64,000 bases of DNA from Bacteroidota bacterium (GTDB lineage Bacteria > Bacteroidota > Bacteroidia > Chitinophagales > Chitinophagaceae), in the NCBI GenBank assembly GCA_016712665.1, contig JADJQP010000002.1:186001-250000 (forward strand). The letters are read 5' to 3'. How positions within the stretch are numbered: position 1 is the first letter of the stretch; the number at the start of each line of letters is the position of its first letter. Positions 55,141 through 63,999 of this stretch are shown here, one piece after another. Made by a program: the position numbers and the translations under genes. The notes under the pieces were generated by a model that saw nothing but the letters and a program-made list of their open reading frames with translations, had not been told where the DNA came from and ran no database searches.

Positions 55141-55955
55141 TTATACTATTGCTTGCCGAATGCGAAGAAGTTTCTGTAAAAGGGGTTTCAATTCATGGAG
55201 AGGCAGCATGTTGGCTCCATCACTTAAGGCCTTAGCCGGGTTCGGATGGGTTTCGATAAACAGTCCATCAACTCCGGCAGCAATGGCACATTTAGCGATA
55301 GTTTCAATCAAATCGGGTCGCCCCCGGTTACCCCTGAAGCTTGATTGGGCTGTTGCAAAGCATGGGTACAGTCCATAATAACCGGCTTCCCAAATGTTTT
55401 CATGGTGGGTATTCCTCTGAAATCCACAATCAAATCCTGATATCCAAAGCTTGTACCACGTTCTGTTAGCATCACCTTGGGATTACCGACGGCCAATACT
55501 TTATTCAGGGCAAATTCCATTGCTTCCGGCGAAAGAAATTGTCCCTTTTTAATATTGACAATTTTACCGGTTTTTGCTGCTGCTACTAACAGGGAAGTTT
55601 GCCTACAAAGGAAAGCAGGAATTTGCAAAACGTCTACATATTGCGCGGCCATCTCAGCATCAGCCTCTGAATGAATATCTGTTACCAGTGGCACGTGATA
55701 TGTCTCTTTTATTTCTGCCAAAAGTTGCAGCGCTTTTTCGTCGCCAATACCTGTAAATGATTGATAGCTACTTCGATTGGCTTTGCTATACGAAGATTTA
55801 AATATGAGTGGAATTTCCAATTCGTTACAAACATCGATGAGGGTGGCTGCCGTTTCTGATAGTACTTCTCTATTTTCAACCACACAAGGTCCTGCTAACA
55901 AAAAGAAATTGCGTGCGGTATATTTCCGTGCAAATAATGTATCTAAAAATTCCAT
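55141..55955 (-). CDS. kdsA: 3-deoxy-D-manno-octulosonate 8-phosphate synthase, one frameshift
   Basis: Condenses arabinose-5-phosphate and phosphoenolpyruvate for the Kdo sugar of lipopolysaccharide. About 271 aa after repair, the normal length. Motifs: FFLLAGPCVVENREVL, FKSSYSKANRSSYQSF, VPLVTDIHSEADAEMA, VDVLQIPAFLCRQTSLL, KGQFLSPEAME, TERGTSFGYQDLIVDFR and VIMDCTHALQQPN. The break is in the C5 run at 55321-55325; one base added restores VTGGRPDLIETIAKCA, and the C-terminal GVDGLFIETHPNPAKALSDG continues to 55141. A conserved essential enzyme being broken again points to a sequence error. Confidence 0.95.
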
Positions 55956-56005
55956 AACGCAAGTTAAGACAGTTTTGTATTTTCACAGAATAAATTGCAG
56001 AATTA

Positions 56006-56617
56006 ATGTTACGAATTGGAATAACTGGGGGCATCGGTACCGGCAAGACTACTGTCTGCAAAATCTTTGAGTTGTTAGGCGTACCTGTTTTCTATGCTGA
56101 TAAAAGGGCAAAAGAATTATATAATAATAATGAAGACCTCAAACAGAAAATCATTCAAATTTTTGGAAAAGATATGTATACTCCAAGTGTACTGGATGAA
56201 ACGTCGCTCCTCTTTAATAAAGAGAAAATGAAGTCTATTGTATTTAACGATAAGGGACAACTTCAACGTCTAAACGAGCTCGTACATCCCATCATAAAAG
56301 AGGAAACTGAAAAATGGTTTGCCATGCAATCCGGTCCATATGCAGTCAAAGAAGCTGCCTTAATTGTGGAAACCAATACCTTCGACACCCTCGATGAGTT
56401 GATAATAATTGAATCGCCGATGGCTATCAGAATGAAGCGTCTTCGAATGCGTGATCATCTTAGTAGCGAGGAAATTAATAAGAGAATACATTCACAATTG
56501 CCAGAAGAAGTAAAAAGAAAACATGCCACACGAATTATTGTAAATGACGAAAAATCACTTTTAATTCCACAAGTACTTTTTCTTCACCACCTGTTTCATT
56601 CTAAAAGCTATTCATAA
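56006..56617 (+). CDS. coaE: Dephospho-CoA kinase
   Basis: 203 aa, last step of coenzyme A synthesis. P-loop ITGGIGTGKTTVC, then VPVFYADKRAKEL (Asp of the family motif), LVHPIIKEE, ALIVETNTFDTLDELIII and RLRMRDHLSSEEINKRIHSQ. All expected conserved elements are present and unbroken. It is divergent from kdsA, with a 50-bp intergenic region, and is followed by a hairpin. Confidence 0.94.
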   Translation: MLRIGITGGIGTGKTTVCKIFELLGVPVFYADKRAKELYNNNEDLKQKIIQIFGKDMYTPSVLDETSLLFNKEKMKSIVFNDKGQLQRLNELVHPIIKEETEKWFAMQSGPYAVKEAALIVETNTFDTLDELIIIESPMAIRMKRLRMRDHLSSEEINKRIHSQLPEEVKRKHATRIIVNDEKSLLIPQVLFLHHLFHSKSYS

Positions 56618-56621
56618 AAAT

Positions 56622-56645
56622 GCCGCTCCTCAAAAGAGAAGCGGC
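56622..56645. terminator. Hairpin terminator between coaE and the TPR gene
   Basis: GCCGCT-CTC pairs with GAG-AGCGGC, each side having one unpaired base, across an AAAA loop. The stops of two convergent genes lie on either side, so it may serve both. Confidence 0.7.
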
Positions 56646-56667
56646 CATAGTTTGTGCCATCGTGTGA

Positions 56668-58245
56668 TTATTTCATTGCCGGCAATGCCTTCAGTAATTG
56701 TTTAGCCGTATCATCTTCCGGATTAAATAGCACCAATTTATCTGCATACTTTTTTACATTCTCCTTATTATTGGTGTTATATGCTAACATTGCTAAATAC
56801 GTGTAGGCCTTGGTAAAATCTTTCTTCTTAGCTGCGTCACTTTCGCTTACCATCCCTAACCATTGGTTGTACAATGCTGATGCACTTCCATTTTTAAAAT
56901 CCTTATCTTTTGCCTTCTCATTCGTCTTAGCTAACCATAGTACTCCTAAAGGCTCACTGGGGTTTGACTGACTATATTTTGTAAACATTTGTTCTGCTGT
57001 TGGCAAATCATTTGAATAGTAGGACATGTATCCTGCCCACCATAAATCACGATCGTCTCGGGTTGGGTATTGCGACTCTGCCAATTGTCGATACCATTTT
57101 GCTGAGCTGGCATAATCCTCTGCTTCATAATAGGTTTCTGCAATTGTTCGCAAAACAGGAGCCTTATCTTGCGTGGTATCAATAGCTATCCCCTTTTCAA
57201 ATTGCTCACTTGCCATGGCTTTTTTGGTAGAATCTCTCAATAAAATTTTTCCAAAATAAAAATAATCTAATGGAATAATTTTCTTGGGGTCTTGTTTAGC
57301 AAACAGTTTTTCCATATTCACTAGTGCATTAGCATAATCCTTCGTTTCATATTGACTATACCCAATTACTCGGTACATGTATGGTTTTTCGATTCCTTTG
57401 CCAATTAATTCTTTCATTTTGTTGATGGCATCCGGATAGTTTTTTGATAGATAAAGCACATTTGCGTAACGAATTTGGTCGTCAGTGGTATTATCTGATA
57501 AAGGCAAATAGCGTTCGATGTTTTCCTTTGCTTTTGCATATTTATTTATTTTATTATAGGCGTTGGCTAAATCATTAAAAGGTAAAGGATTTTTTGAATC
57601 ATACTCTGAAGCCTTTGCATATTTAATTAGCGCACTATCATAATTTTTGGCCGCATACCATAAATTTCCCATCTTATAGTTGGCCATTGATTTTGTATCG
57701 GCAAACGTTTCACCATATTCAAAATTATTCATGGCATCGCCACCCCCTCCTTGAATTTTTCGATAGACGTCACCAAGCGCTAAATGCAACTCACCGGTAC
57801 GTTCTACTTCCATGGCTTTCTTATACCATGAAATAGCCACATTGGGATCACCTCCATCTGTATAATTAATAGCATCAGCAGCATATTTAAGAGGAAGGTA
57901 ATCTTTTCGTTTTGCCTTGGCAATAACCTTTGTTAGCATACTCATGGCTTCAGGGGCTTTGTTTTCGATAAACATGACGCGGGCTAATCCAGCCATATTG
58001 GCGGCATCTTCAGGATACTTTTGAAATATTTCCTTAGCAATTGTACTATTCCCATTGTCAGCACCCAATACACTTAGTCCATAATAATAATTTGCCATTG
58101 CATTAGTTGCCGCAAGGGGTTGCAATATCTTCTTGGCGCTTTCAAACCGTTCATATTTAATAAATTGGATCGCTTCTTCCATCGTTTGGGCTTTCGCCAA
58201 AACAGAAAAAAGGATACCGAGGCTTACCATAAAATACTTTCTCAT
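56668..58245 (-). CDS. TPR-repeat secreted protein
   Basis: 525 aa. Signal peptide MRKYFMVSLGILFSVLAKAQ, then helical tetratricopeptide-like repeats through the whole length, visible as regular segments with alanine and tyrosine spacing: LGDVYRKIQGGG, YKMGNLWYAAKNYDSALIKY, FNDLANAYNKINKYAKAKEN, RYANVLYLSKNYPDAI. Such proteins act as periplasmic scaffolds. It is followed upstream by a PstS-like lipoprotein on the same strand. In many Bacteroidota this pair lies behind exbB-exbD-tonB, and those genes are not in the window, but the L,D-transpeptidase is. Confidence 0.88.
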   Translation of the reverse strand: MRKYFMVSLGILFSVLAKAQTMEEAIQFIKYERFESAKKILQPLAATNAMANYYYGLSVLGADNGNSTIAKEIFQKYPEDAANMAGLARVMFIENKAPEAMSMLTKVIAKAKRKDYLPLKYAADAINYTDGGDPNVAISWYKKAMEVERTGELHLALGDVYRKIQGGGGDAMNNFEYGETFADTKSMANYKMGNLWYAAKNYDSALIKYAKASEYDSKNPLPFNDLANAYNKINKYAKAKENIERYLPLSDNTTDDQIRYANVLYLSKNYPDAINKMKELIGKGIEKPYMYRVIGYSQYETKDYANALVNMEKLFAKQDPKKIIPLDYFYFGKILLRDSTKKAMASEQFEKGIAIDTTQDKAPVLRTIAETYYEAEDYASSAKWYRQLAESQYPTRDDRDLWWAGYMSYYSNDLPTAEQMFTKYSQSNPSEPLGVLWLAKTNEKAKDKDFKNGSASALYNQWLGMVSESDAAKKKDFTKAYTYLAMLAYNTNNKENVKKYADKLVLFNPEDDTAKQLLKALPAMK

Positions 58246-58379
58246 GTCTTTGTTTTTTGTTTGATATTTTTGATGAATTTGGAATGCATACGTTTAATGT
58301 GGCATTCAAAAAGTAAACTTATTTAACTTTTTCTTTATTACTTGCAATAAATAGTTAAATAATGATTTATTTAACCAAT

Positions 58380-59288
58380 TTACTCATTTACCTTTGATTC
58401 TCTTAATAGCACATTTACCCGTAAGGGGAACATTTTTGCTTGCTTAAAAACCAGCTGGCCATCTTTACATAAATAGTTTACCAAACCGGTTCCTAATCCT
58501 TGCCATGTTTCCTTGGTGATAAAGTACAAATTCCTTGTACAAGGATATTCTCTTAAACCGATATATGCTTGGTAGGGCATCACAAAAGATTTGATGGAAT
58601 CATTGTCAGGTTGTATACCCGCGACATTGACAATATTCAAAAACTGCTCAACCGTTGAGTCTTTATGATCGGCAATCCAGCTCACTCCAATCACACCAAT
58701 GGCTTTTTCATTTTTCGAAACATAGTTAATTACTTCTACGCTATTATTCGTAGCGAAAATATTATTCGAAAGCTTTTTGCCCTTTATCAAAGAATCGGTA
58801 ATATATCGGACCGTACTTGAATTCTTATTGTCAAATACTACCTGATAGCTGCTATCAGCTCCAGTCAAAATATCTCTGAGTTGAGAAATCGAAAATTTTG
58901 GATCGAGTTGATTCTTCGAGGTAATAAAGACAACCGCATCTCGTGCCATTGCCAAACTTTTCGAAACAATTCCTTTATTGAGCGCGTAGTTGTTTTCCTC
59001 TTCAGTCAACTCACGCGTAACAAAAATAACCCGAGTAGTATCTTCTAAAAAATCTTTGATACATTCATTTTCACCTTTAAATTCAGCCTCAATTTTGGCC
59101 TCAGGGTACCTAGAGCGGAATATTTTTAATTGTTCTTCCATTACCGGTCTATACGATTCGTCAATACTGATTTTAATACTTCCGGCAGTTTGTGTATCTT
59201 TAATCACCACTTCGCTACAGGAATACATTACAGTGGAAAGTAAAAAAAGACCCAAGAACCGCATTCTGTTTTTTGAAAATAGTTGCAT
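58380..59288 (-). CDS. PstS-like substrate-binding lipoprotein
   Basis: 302 aa. Lipoprotein signal RFLGLFLLSTVMYSC from the ATG near 59264 or 59288; both keep the lipobox, and I list the longer one. The mature part has the phosphate-binding-protein-like fold of family PBP-like 2: GSIKISIDESYRPVMEE, VIFVTRELTEEENNYA, VVFITSKNQLDPKFSI, TVRYITDSLIKGKKL and KAIGVIGVSWIAD. It lacks a visible transporter partner. In Bacteroidota this family sits next to TonB system genes and TPR proteins, as here, and may be a sensing protein in energy transduction rather than a transport component. Confidence 0.86.
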   Translation of the reverse strand: MQLFSKNRMRFLGLFLLSTVMYSCSEVVIKDTQTAGSIKISIDESYRPVMEEQLKIFRSRYPEAKIEAEFKGENECIKDFLEDTTRVIFVTRELTEEENNYALNKGIVSKSLAMARDAVVFITSKNQLDPKFSISQLRDILTGADSSYQVVFDNKNSSTVRYITDSLIKGKKLSNNIFATNNSVEVINYVSKNEKAIGVIGVSWIADHKDSTVEQFLNIVNVAGIQPDNDSIKSFVMPYQAYIGLREYPCTRNLYFITKETWQGLGTGLVNYLCKDGQLVFKQAKMFPLRVNVLLRESKVNE

Positions 59289-59399
59289 AAAATAAAGGAG
59301 ATTAATGATTATTAAAAATTTGATTTAGAAACACATACTTAAGAACGGAATAGAAATTAATTTATTTCATGCACAAAGTTATAAAAAAGAAAAAAAATG

Positions 59400-60955
59400 T
59401 TAGTCCCATTTGTATACATCTTTGAGATACATAATATTTCCTGCGCTATCCACTGCATTGGTTAGGTAAACAAAATGTACATCAATTTGGCGATTTATAG
59501 GGACAAAAATCGTTTTTCGTAATTTACAAATAGAATCAATTTTTTGATAACTGTAATTAATTGAATCTCGTAAAAGAAAAGTTGCAAATTCTTTCGGCTT
59601 ATGCACCCGAACACACCCAGAACCATAGGCTCGATACGATTTTACAAAATCCTCACGATGAGGGGTATCATGCATGTATATCGCCCAAGGGTTGGGCATA
59701 TTAAATTTGACTTCTCTTAAGGAACTTCTGTAACCAGGAGCCTGTCCAATGGAAAAATTTCGATAGTTACGAGCATTGATAGCAGATGCATGTACCACCC
59801 TTCCCCGCCGGTCGTAGTCCAAGGAGGGCTTAAAACGACATTTAAAATACTGGCATCTAAAGCAGGAGTCGCTCTTGAGGGCCGGCCAATAACTACCCTC
59901 ATTTGAAATGCAATGGAATCTTTCTCCACATATTCCATTTCCATTTTGGGAATGGCAACCCAAATATAAGGTTGTCGGAAATCATGCTGTAGCCAGCGCA
60001 TCCTTTCCATATTCAACGCAAGAGATTTCAATTTGGTTTCAATGCTTGCATTTAATTTATGTATAGTGGCTGTATCCGGCTTACCTGTAACCTTTAGTTG
60101 ATGGAGATATTGAAACCTCTCTAAACCTTCCTTAACATCCTCCTTCCAGATGGCAGATGAGGTATCCTCCGGAAGTTGGATATCTCTGAAAAGCCGTTTA
60201 CGAAGCAATGCAATTTGTACGGATGAATCACCAATTACCAGGCTATCTTTGATTGGATGAATGGTGGGAAACGACTCGCTCATTTTCATCTGACTGAGTC
60301 GAATATATTCCTTTCTAAATTTTCGGTACCAAGGATGCTGGGGCTGCATCAATCGAAAACTTTCAGACATATTTTCATTTTCCAATGCTAACTTCAAGAC
60401 GTCCACTTCATTAAACATGGAGTCGTTCTTGTTTTTAATTTCCTTGTTTGCATTCACCGTATATCCCAATACCATATCGCGACTGGCTTTCAAAAATGCA
60501 TCTGTCAACAAGGTTTCAAACGAAAACAAGATCTCGTCCGTTGCCTCTTTTTCGATTTGCTTACTCAGGCTTTCCAATTCCGAAAGCTGATACCTTTCAA
60601 TATTAATTCCATCATATTGTAAATCTGCCAATACCTTTAGTAAATCACTACCTATTGGTTTGATTCCTTGTTTTTCAATCCACAAGCACTTCTTTGCAGC
60701 ATACACCTTTTTGAAAATTTCCAATTTATCTACCGTGTCTGTTTTACCTACAAAAAATTGTGAAACAGATTCTGAAAATATTCGCTGCTCAAGTAAGTGA
60801 TTAAGGGCACTAGTATCTATGGCATGCGAAGCAATAATTCCTTCAGTATGATGAGAGGTTCGTTTGGGTGCTTCAGTGCAGGCACTCAAAACAAATATGT
60901 TGTATAATACAATCCATAAAACACCTTTTGGAGATAATTTGGTTAATAGGCTCAT
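59400..60955 (-). pseudogene. L,D-transpeptidase (YcbB-like), damaged in the catalytic domain
   Basis: Cell-wall crosslinking enzyme family that joins two meso-diaminopimelate residues of adjacent stems. The N-terminal lipoprotein-like signal ends VLSAC, then a helical scaffold-like region, a peptidoglycan-binding region (RFQYLHQLKVTGKPDTATIH) and the YkuD catalytic part. The first half ends VVIGRPSRATPALDA and LNVVLSPPW. The second half, in another frame, continues DYDRRGRVVHASAI, YMHDTPHREDF and the nucleophile motif GSGCVRVHKP. Between them family members have about 25 more residues (including the P-x-S-I and N-P-x-Y-L region), so some 75-80 nt appear deleted near 59800-59830 along with a frame shift. 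Homopolymer error cannot explain that, so this copy may be truly defective. Confidence 0.75.
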
Positions 60956-61067
60956 AGGATTTTACGAAATTAACACTAATTATTAAATTATTTGTTGATT
61001 GAATATCCACACAGGTTATATTTGGTGAATAAATTAAACTTTGATATCGAAATTATGTCATATTGCC

Positions 61068-61075
61068 TATTTTTG
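61068..61075 (+). promoter_or_regulatory. -7 element four bases before the ECF sigma start codon
   Basis: TATTTTTG matches TAnnTTTG and ends 4 bp before the ATG at 61080, implying a leaderless or nearly leaderless mRNA. TTTG at 61040-61043 lies 24 bp upstream, longer than the usual -33 spacing. Confidence 0.4.
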
Positions 61076-61079
61076 AATT

Positions 61080-61640
61080 ATGAGTGAAATCAGAACCGAG
61101 TTGGATGACATTGACATTATAGAAATGTTCCAACAAGAATCCAGCAAAGAGAAAGCCTTTTCATTTCTTGTAAAAAAATATCAAGAAAGGCTGTATTGGC
61201 ATATCCGACGCATGCTCGTAAATCATGACGACACCAATGATGTATTGCAAAATATGTTTATTAAGGTTTGGAAATATTTACATGATTTCAGGCAGGATTC
61301 GGGCCTCTATACCTGGTTGTATCGAATTGCGACTAACGAATCATTGACCTTTTTACAGCAACAAAAGAAAAAAGCTACCCAGTCCCTGTCAAACCATGAA
61401 AATTTCTTGGAAAATACCCTGCGCTCAGAAAAGGGATTTGATGCTAATAAATTGGAATGGAAATTACAAATGGCCATACAAACCCTTCCCGAAAAGCAAA
61501 AGGCGGTATTCTTATTAAGATACTACGATGAGATGCCTTATGAAAAAATGTCGGAAGTACTTGAAACCTCCGTTGGGTCGTTAAAAGCTTCGTATCATCA
61601 TGCAGCCAAGAAAATTGAAGAATTTATTAAAGGCAATTAA
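61080..61640 (+). CDS. ECF-type RNA polymerase sigma factor
   Basis: 186 aa. Sigma-2: HDDTNDVLQNMFIKVWKYLH, then LYTWLYRIATNESLTFL. Sigma-4: LPEKQKAVFLLRYYDEMPYEKM, then VGSLKASYHHAAKKIEEFI. It leads a three-gene operon with a membrane repeat protein and a Spy-like protein. A typical Bacteroidota ECF locus has sigma, then a membrane regulator and a periplasmic sensor, in line with what follows. Confidence 0.93.
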   Translation: MSEIRTELDDIDIIEMFQQESSKEKAFSFLVKKYQERLYWHIRRMLVNHDDTNDVLQNMFIKVWKYLHDFRQDSGLYTWLYRIATNESLTFLQQQKKKATQSLSNHENFLENTLRSEKGFDANKLEWKLQMAIQTLPEKQKAVFLLRYYDEMPYEKMSEVLETSVGSLKASYHHAAKKIEEFIKGN

Positions 61641-61674
61641 ACTTTTACCTCAAAAAAGGGTCAATACACAGCAA

Positions 61675-62430
61675 ATGACAAAAAAAAGCATCATATTGGA
61701 CGAGTTAAGAGAGTTGCAAATACAATTGCCTGAGGCAAGCATTCCTTTTGAAAACGCCCCTAATGGCTATTTTGAGTCATTTAGCGATGATACTTTAACA
61801 GAAATTAGACTCGATTCTTATCGATCTTCTGTTGCGAATACCGCTACTTTAACGGTTCCTTCCAATTATTTTGATTCTTTGCCGGAAAAGATACTGGAAA
61901 CCATTTCCGAAAGGGCTTTTCTTGAAAGTTTACCCGCAGTGGTTCCATATGACGTCCCTAAACATTATTTTGAACATTCAATCGCTGAAATTATTCAAAA
62001 TAGCCAAACTGCAGATTTTTTGAGCGGTTTACCTACCCAAGTTCCTTACCAGTTGCCAGCCAATTACTTTGAAAAGCTCGCTGATGAGGTTCTTTTAAAA
62101 AGTTCCAAATCCCTAAAAATAGGCCCCCTTAGAGGCACCCGAACATTTTATGGAAAATTAAGTATTGCCGCCAGTTTGTTTATTATTTTGAGCATCAGTT
62201 TTTTACTGATGTTTCACAATACCAAAACCGAAAATGTTGAAAATCAATTGGCCTTGGTTTCTGATGCCGAAATAAATAATTATATCCAAACCCATTCCTT
62301 TGAATTTGAGAACGAATTGACTTTTCAGTCTATAGATGAATCAAAAATTGACTTGAACAAATTGGAAAATGACATTTACAATTCCTATTTTGACGACATC
62401 AGTGAGGAGGAAATCAATAATTTTTTATAA
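61675..62430 (+). CDS. Membrane protein with exact 33-residue tandem repeats, putative anti-sigma
   Basis: 251 aa from ATG 61675 (MTKKSIILDELRE); the frame is open further up to 61600 but overlaps the end of the sigma gene. Residues ~25-140 hold four copies of P-x-x-YF-(D/E): APNGYFESF, VPSNYFDSL, VPKHYFEHS and LPANYFEKL. The YF pairs fall at residues 32, 65, 98 and 131, exactly 33 apart. One membrane segment follows near residues 161-180, then an acidic ~70-residue tail rich in Glu, Asp and Asn. The cytoplasmic position of the repeats next to a sigma factor is consistent with an anti-sigma role, but no known anti-sigma fold is recognisable. I do not recognise a named family. Confidence 0.8.
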   Translation: MTKKSIILDELRELQIQLPEASIPFENAPNGYFESFSDDTLTEIRLDSYRSSVANTATLTVPSNYFDSLPEKILETISERAFLESLPAVVPYDVPKHYFEHSIAEIIQNSQTADFLSGLPTQVPYQLPANYFEKLADEVLLKSSKSLKIGPLRGTRTFYGKLSIAASLFIILSISFLLMFHNTKTENVENQLALVSDAEINNYIQTHSFEFENELTFQSIDESKIDLNKLENDIYNSYFDDISEEEINNFL

Positions 62431-62452
62431 TATTACTATTTAGCCATATATC

Positions 62453-63052
62453 ATGAAGCGTGTATTAACCATATTATTTTTATTTTTAGTAATAAACTAT
62501 CCGAGTTTTAGCCAAAGAGGCGAAAAATTAGAAAGTTTGAAAGTTGGTTTTCTGACCAATAAATTAAACTTGGATGCGCGGACTGCAGAACAGTTTTGGC
62601 CCTTATATCATCAGTATGAGAATGAACTCATGGTGGTAGTGCAGGAAAGACGTAGGATGAACCAAAATGAAACTAGAAATGCAGACGAAATACTAGATCA
62701 AGAGCAAAAAGCCCTTGACATAAAGCGCAAATACAGTAACCTGTTTTCTAAAGTGATATCCGGTGAGCAGTTAAATCAGCTATACCGAGCTGAAAAGGAA
62801 TTTAGACAAATGGTTATCAAACGATCTCAAAAAAAAGAATTGAATTTTAGAAATAATAATGAGCGCACAGGACGGTTTGATCGGAATCAGCAAAATATGG
62901 AACCCAGACCTCGAAATATGCCGGTTGCCTCGCCGAGAGACCAACAACCGCGACCGGCTCCTGCAAATAATGGCAGCAATTATGCTCCACCGGCACGTAA
63001 TCAGGCACCCGAACCCTCCTTGGACCGAAAAGGGGAACGAATGAGAAGATAA
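62453..63052 (+). CDS. Spy/CpxP-like periplasmic protein
   Basis: 199 aa. Signal peptide MKRVLTILFLFLVINYPSFS, then a helical core (LKVGFLTNKLNLDARTAEQF, LDIKRKYSNLFSKVISGEQL) that resembles Spy/CpxP-type sensors often encoded beside ECF sigma genes in Bacteroidota. The last ~60 residues are low-complexity, rich in Arg, Asn and Pro (PRPRNMPVASPRDQQPRP). It starts 22 bp after the previous gene and so is the third cistron of the sigma operon. A role as envelope-stress sensor is inference from that position. Confidence 0.82.
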   Translation: MKRVLTILFLFLVINYPSFSQRGEKLESLKVGFLTNKLNLDARTAEQFWPLYHQYENELMVVVQERRRMNQNETRNADEILDQEQKALDIKRKYSNLFSKVISGEQLNQLYRAEKEFRQMVIKRSQKKELNFRNNNERTGRFDRNQQNMEPRPRNMPVASPRDQQPRPAPANNGSNYAPPARNQAPEPSLDRKGERMRR

Positions 63053-63060
63053 TAGAACCT

Positions 63061-63999
63061 TTACAAAAAGCCCTTTTCTTTCATCCAATCGTCATTGTAA
63101 ATTTTGCCAATGTATCTGCTACCATGATCGTGCAAAATAACTACTACCACATCTGTAGGTTTGAATCGATTTTTCAGTTGCACCAAACCTTGCACGGCAG
63201 CTCCGGCAGAAGATCCACAAAACAACCCTTCCTCTTTCGCTAGCCTACGACACATCAGCAAAGATTCTTTGTCATCTATCGTTTCCATATGATCAATAAA
63301 ATTTCTATCGTAATTATCAGGGATGAAATCTTCGCCCATTCCTTCAACTGCATAAACTCTAGCCAGCTCAGGCTTGACTTCATGGGTATCAAACCAGTGT
63401 TTCAGTATAGAGCCGGCAGGATCAATTCCAATAATTTGAACCTCAGGATTTTGTTCCTTCAAATACATCCCTGTACCTACAAGCGTACCTCCAGTTCCGG
63501 TGGAAGCAATGTAATGTGTAATTCGACCTTCTGTTTGTCTCCATATTTCGGGGCCGGTGCTTAAATAATGCGCCTGTCTATTTGAAAGATTATTATATTG
63601 ATCGGGGTTCCAACCGTTACGTTCTTTTGCAATGCGGGCAGCGACGCTATAATAGGAACGGGGATCATCCGGTTCTACATCTGTAGGACATACATGTACT
63701 TCGGCGCCCATGGCTCTTAAAATATCTACCTTTTCCCTGCTCATTTTGTCAGCTAAGGTAAAAACACATTTATAGCCTTTTGCAATGGCCACCAGGGCCA
63801 GTCCCATTCCAGTATTTCCACTGGTGCATTCAACAATGGTGTCGCCCGGCTTTAACCTCCCCGACTTCTCTGCATCTTCAATAAGTTGCAAGGCAATCCG
63901 ATCCTTAATGCTGTTGCCCGGATTAAAATACTCGACCTTCGCATATACTTCACAAGGAAAATCTTTGGTTATTTTATTTAATCTTACCAGAGGCGTATT
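63061..63999 (-). CDS. PLP-dependent cysteine synthase / cystathionine beta-synthase-like enzyme, 5' end outside window
   Basis: At least 312 aa and open to the right edge of the window. The N-terminal part present reads NTPLVRLNKITKDFPCEVYA and contains the cofactor lysine in NPGNSIKDRIA. Phosphate-binding and substrate loops are visible as ECTSGNTGMGLALVA and ASTGTGGTLVGTG; a C-terminal GSSAGAAVQGLV completes the fold. It belongs to the O-acetylserine sulfhydrylase/cystathionine beta-synthase fold group. It lacks a CBS pair or heme domain in the visible part, so I cannot choose between CysK/CysM and a CBS-like enzyme. It converges with the Spy-like gene, 8 bp apart. Confidence 0.88.
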   Translation of the reverse strand, partial: NTPLVRLNKITKDFPCEVYAKVEYFNPGNSIKDRIALQLIEDAEKSGRLKPGDTIVECTSGNTGMGLALVAIAKGYKCVFTLADKMSREKVDILRAMGAEVHVCPTDVEPDDPRSYYSVAARIAKERNGWNPDQYNNLSNRQAHYLSTGPEIWRQTEGRITHYIASTGTGGTLVGTGMYLKEQNPEVQIIGIDPAGSILKHWFDTHEVKPELARVYAVEGMGEDFIPDNYDRNFIDHMETIDDKESLLMCRRLAKEEGLFCGSSAGAAVQGLVQLKNRFKPTDVVVVILHDHGSRYIGKIYNDDWMKEKGFL

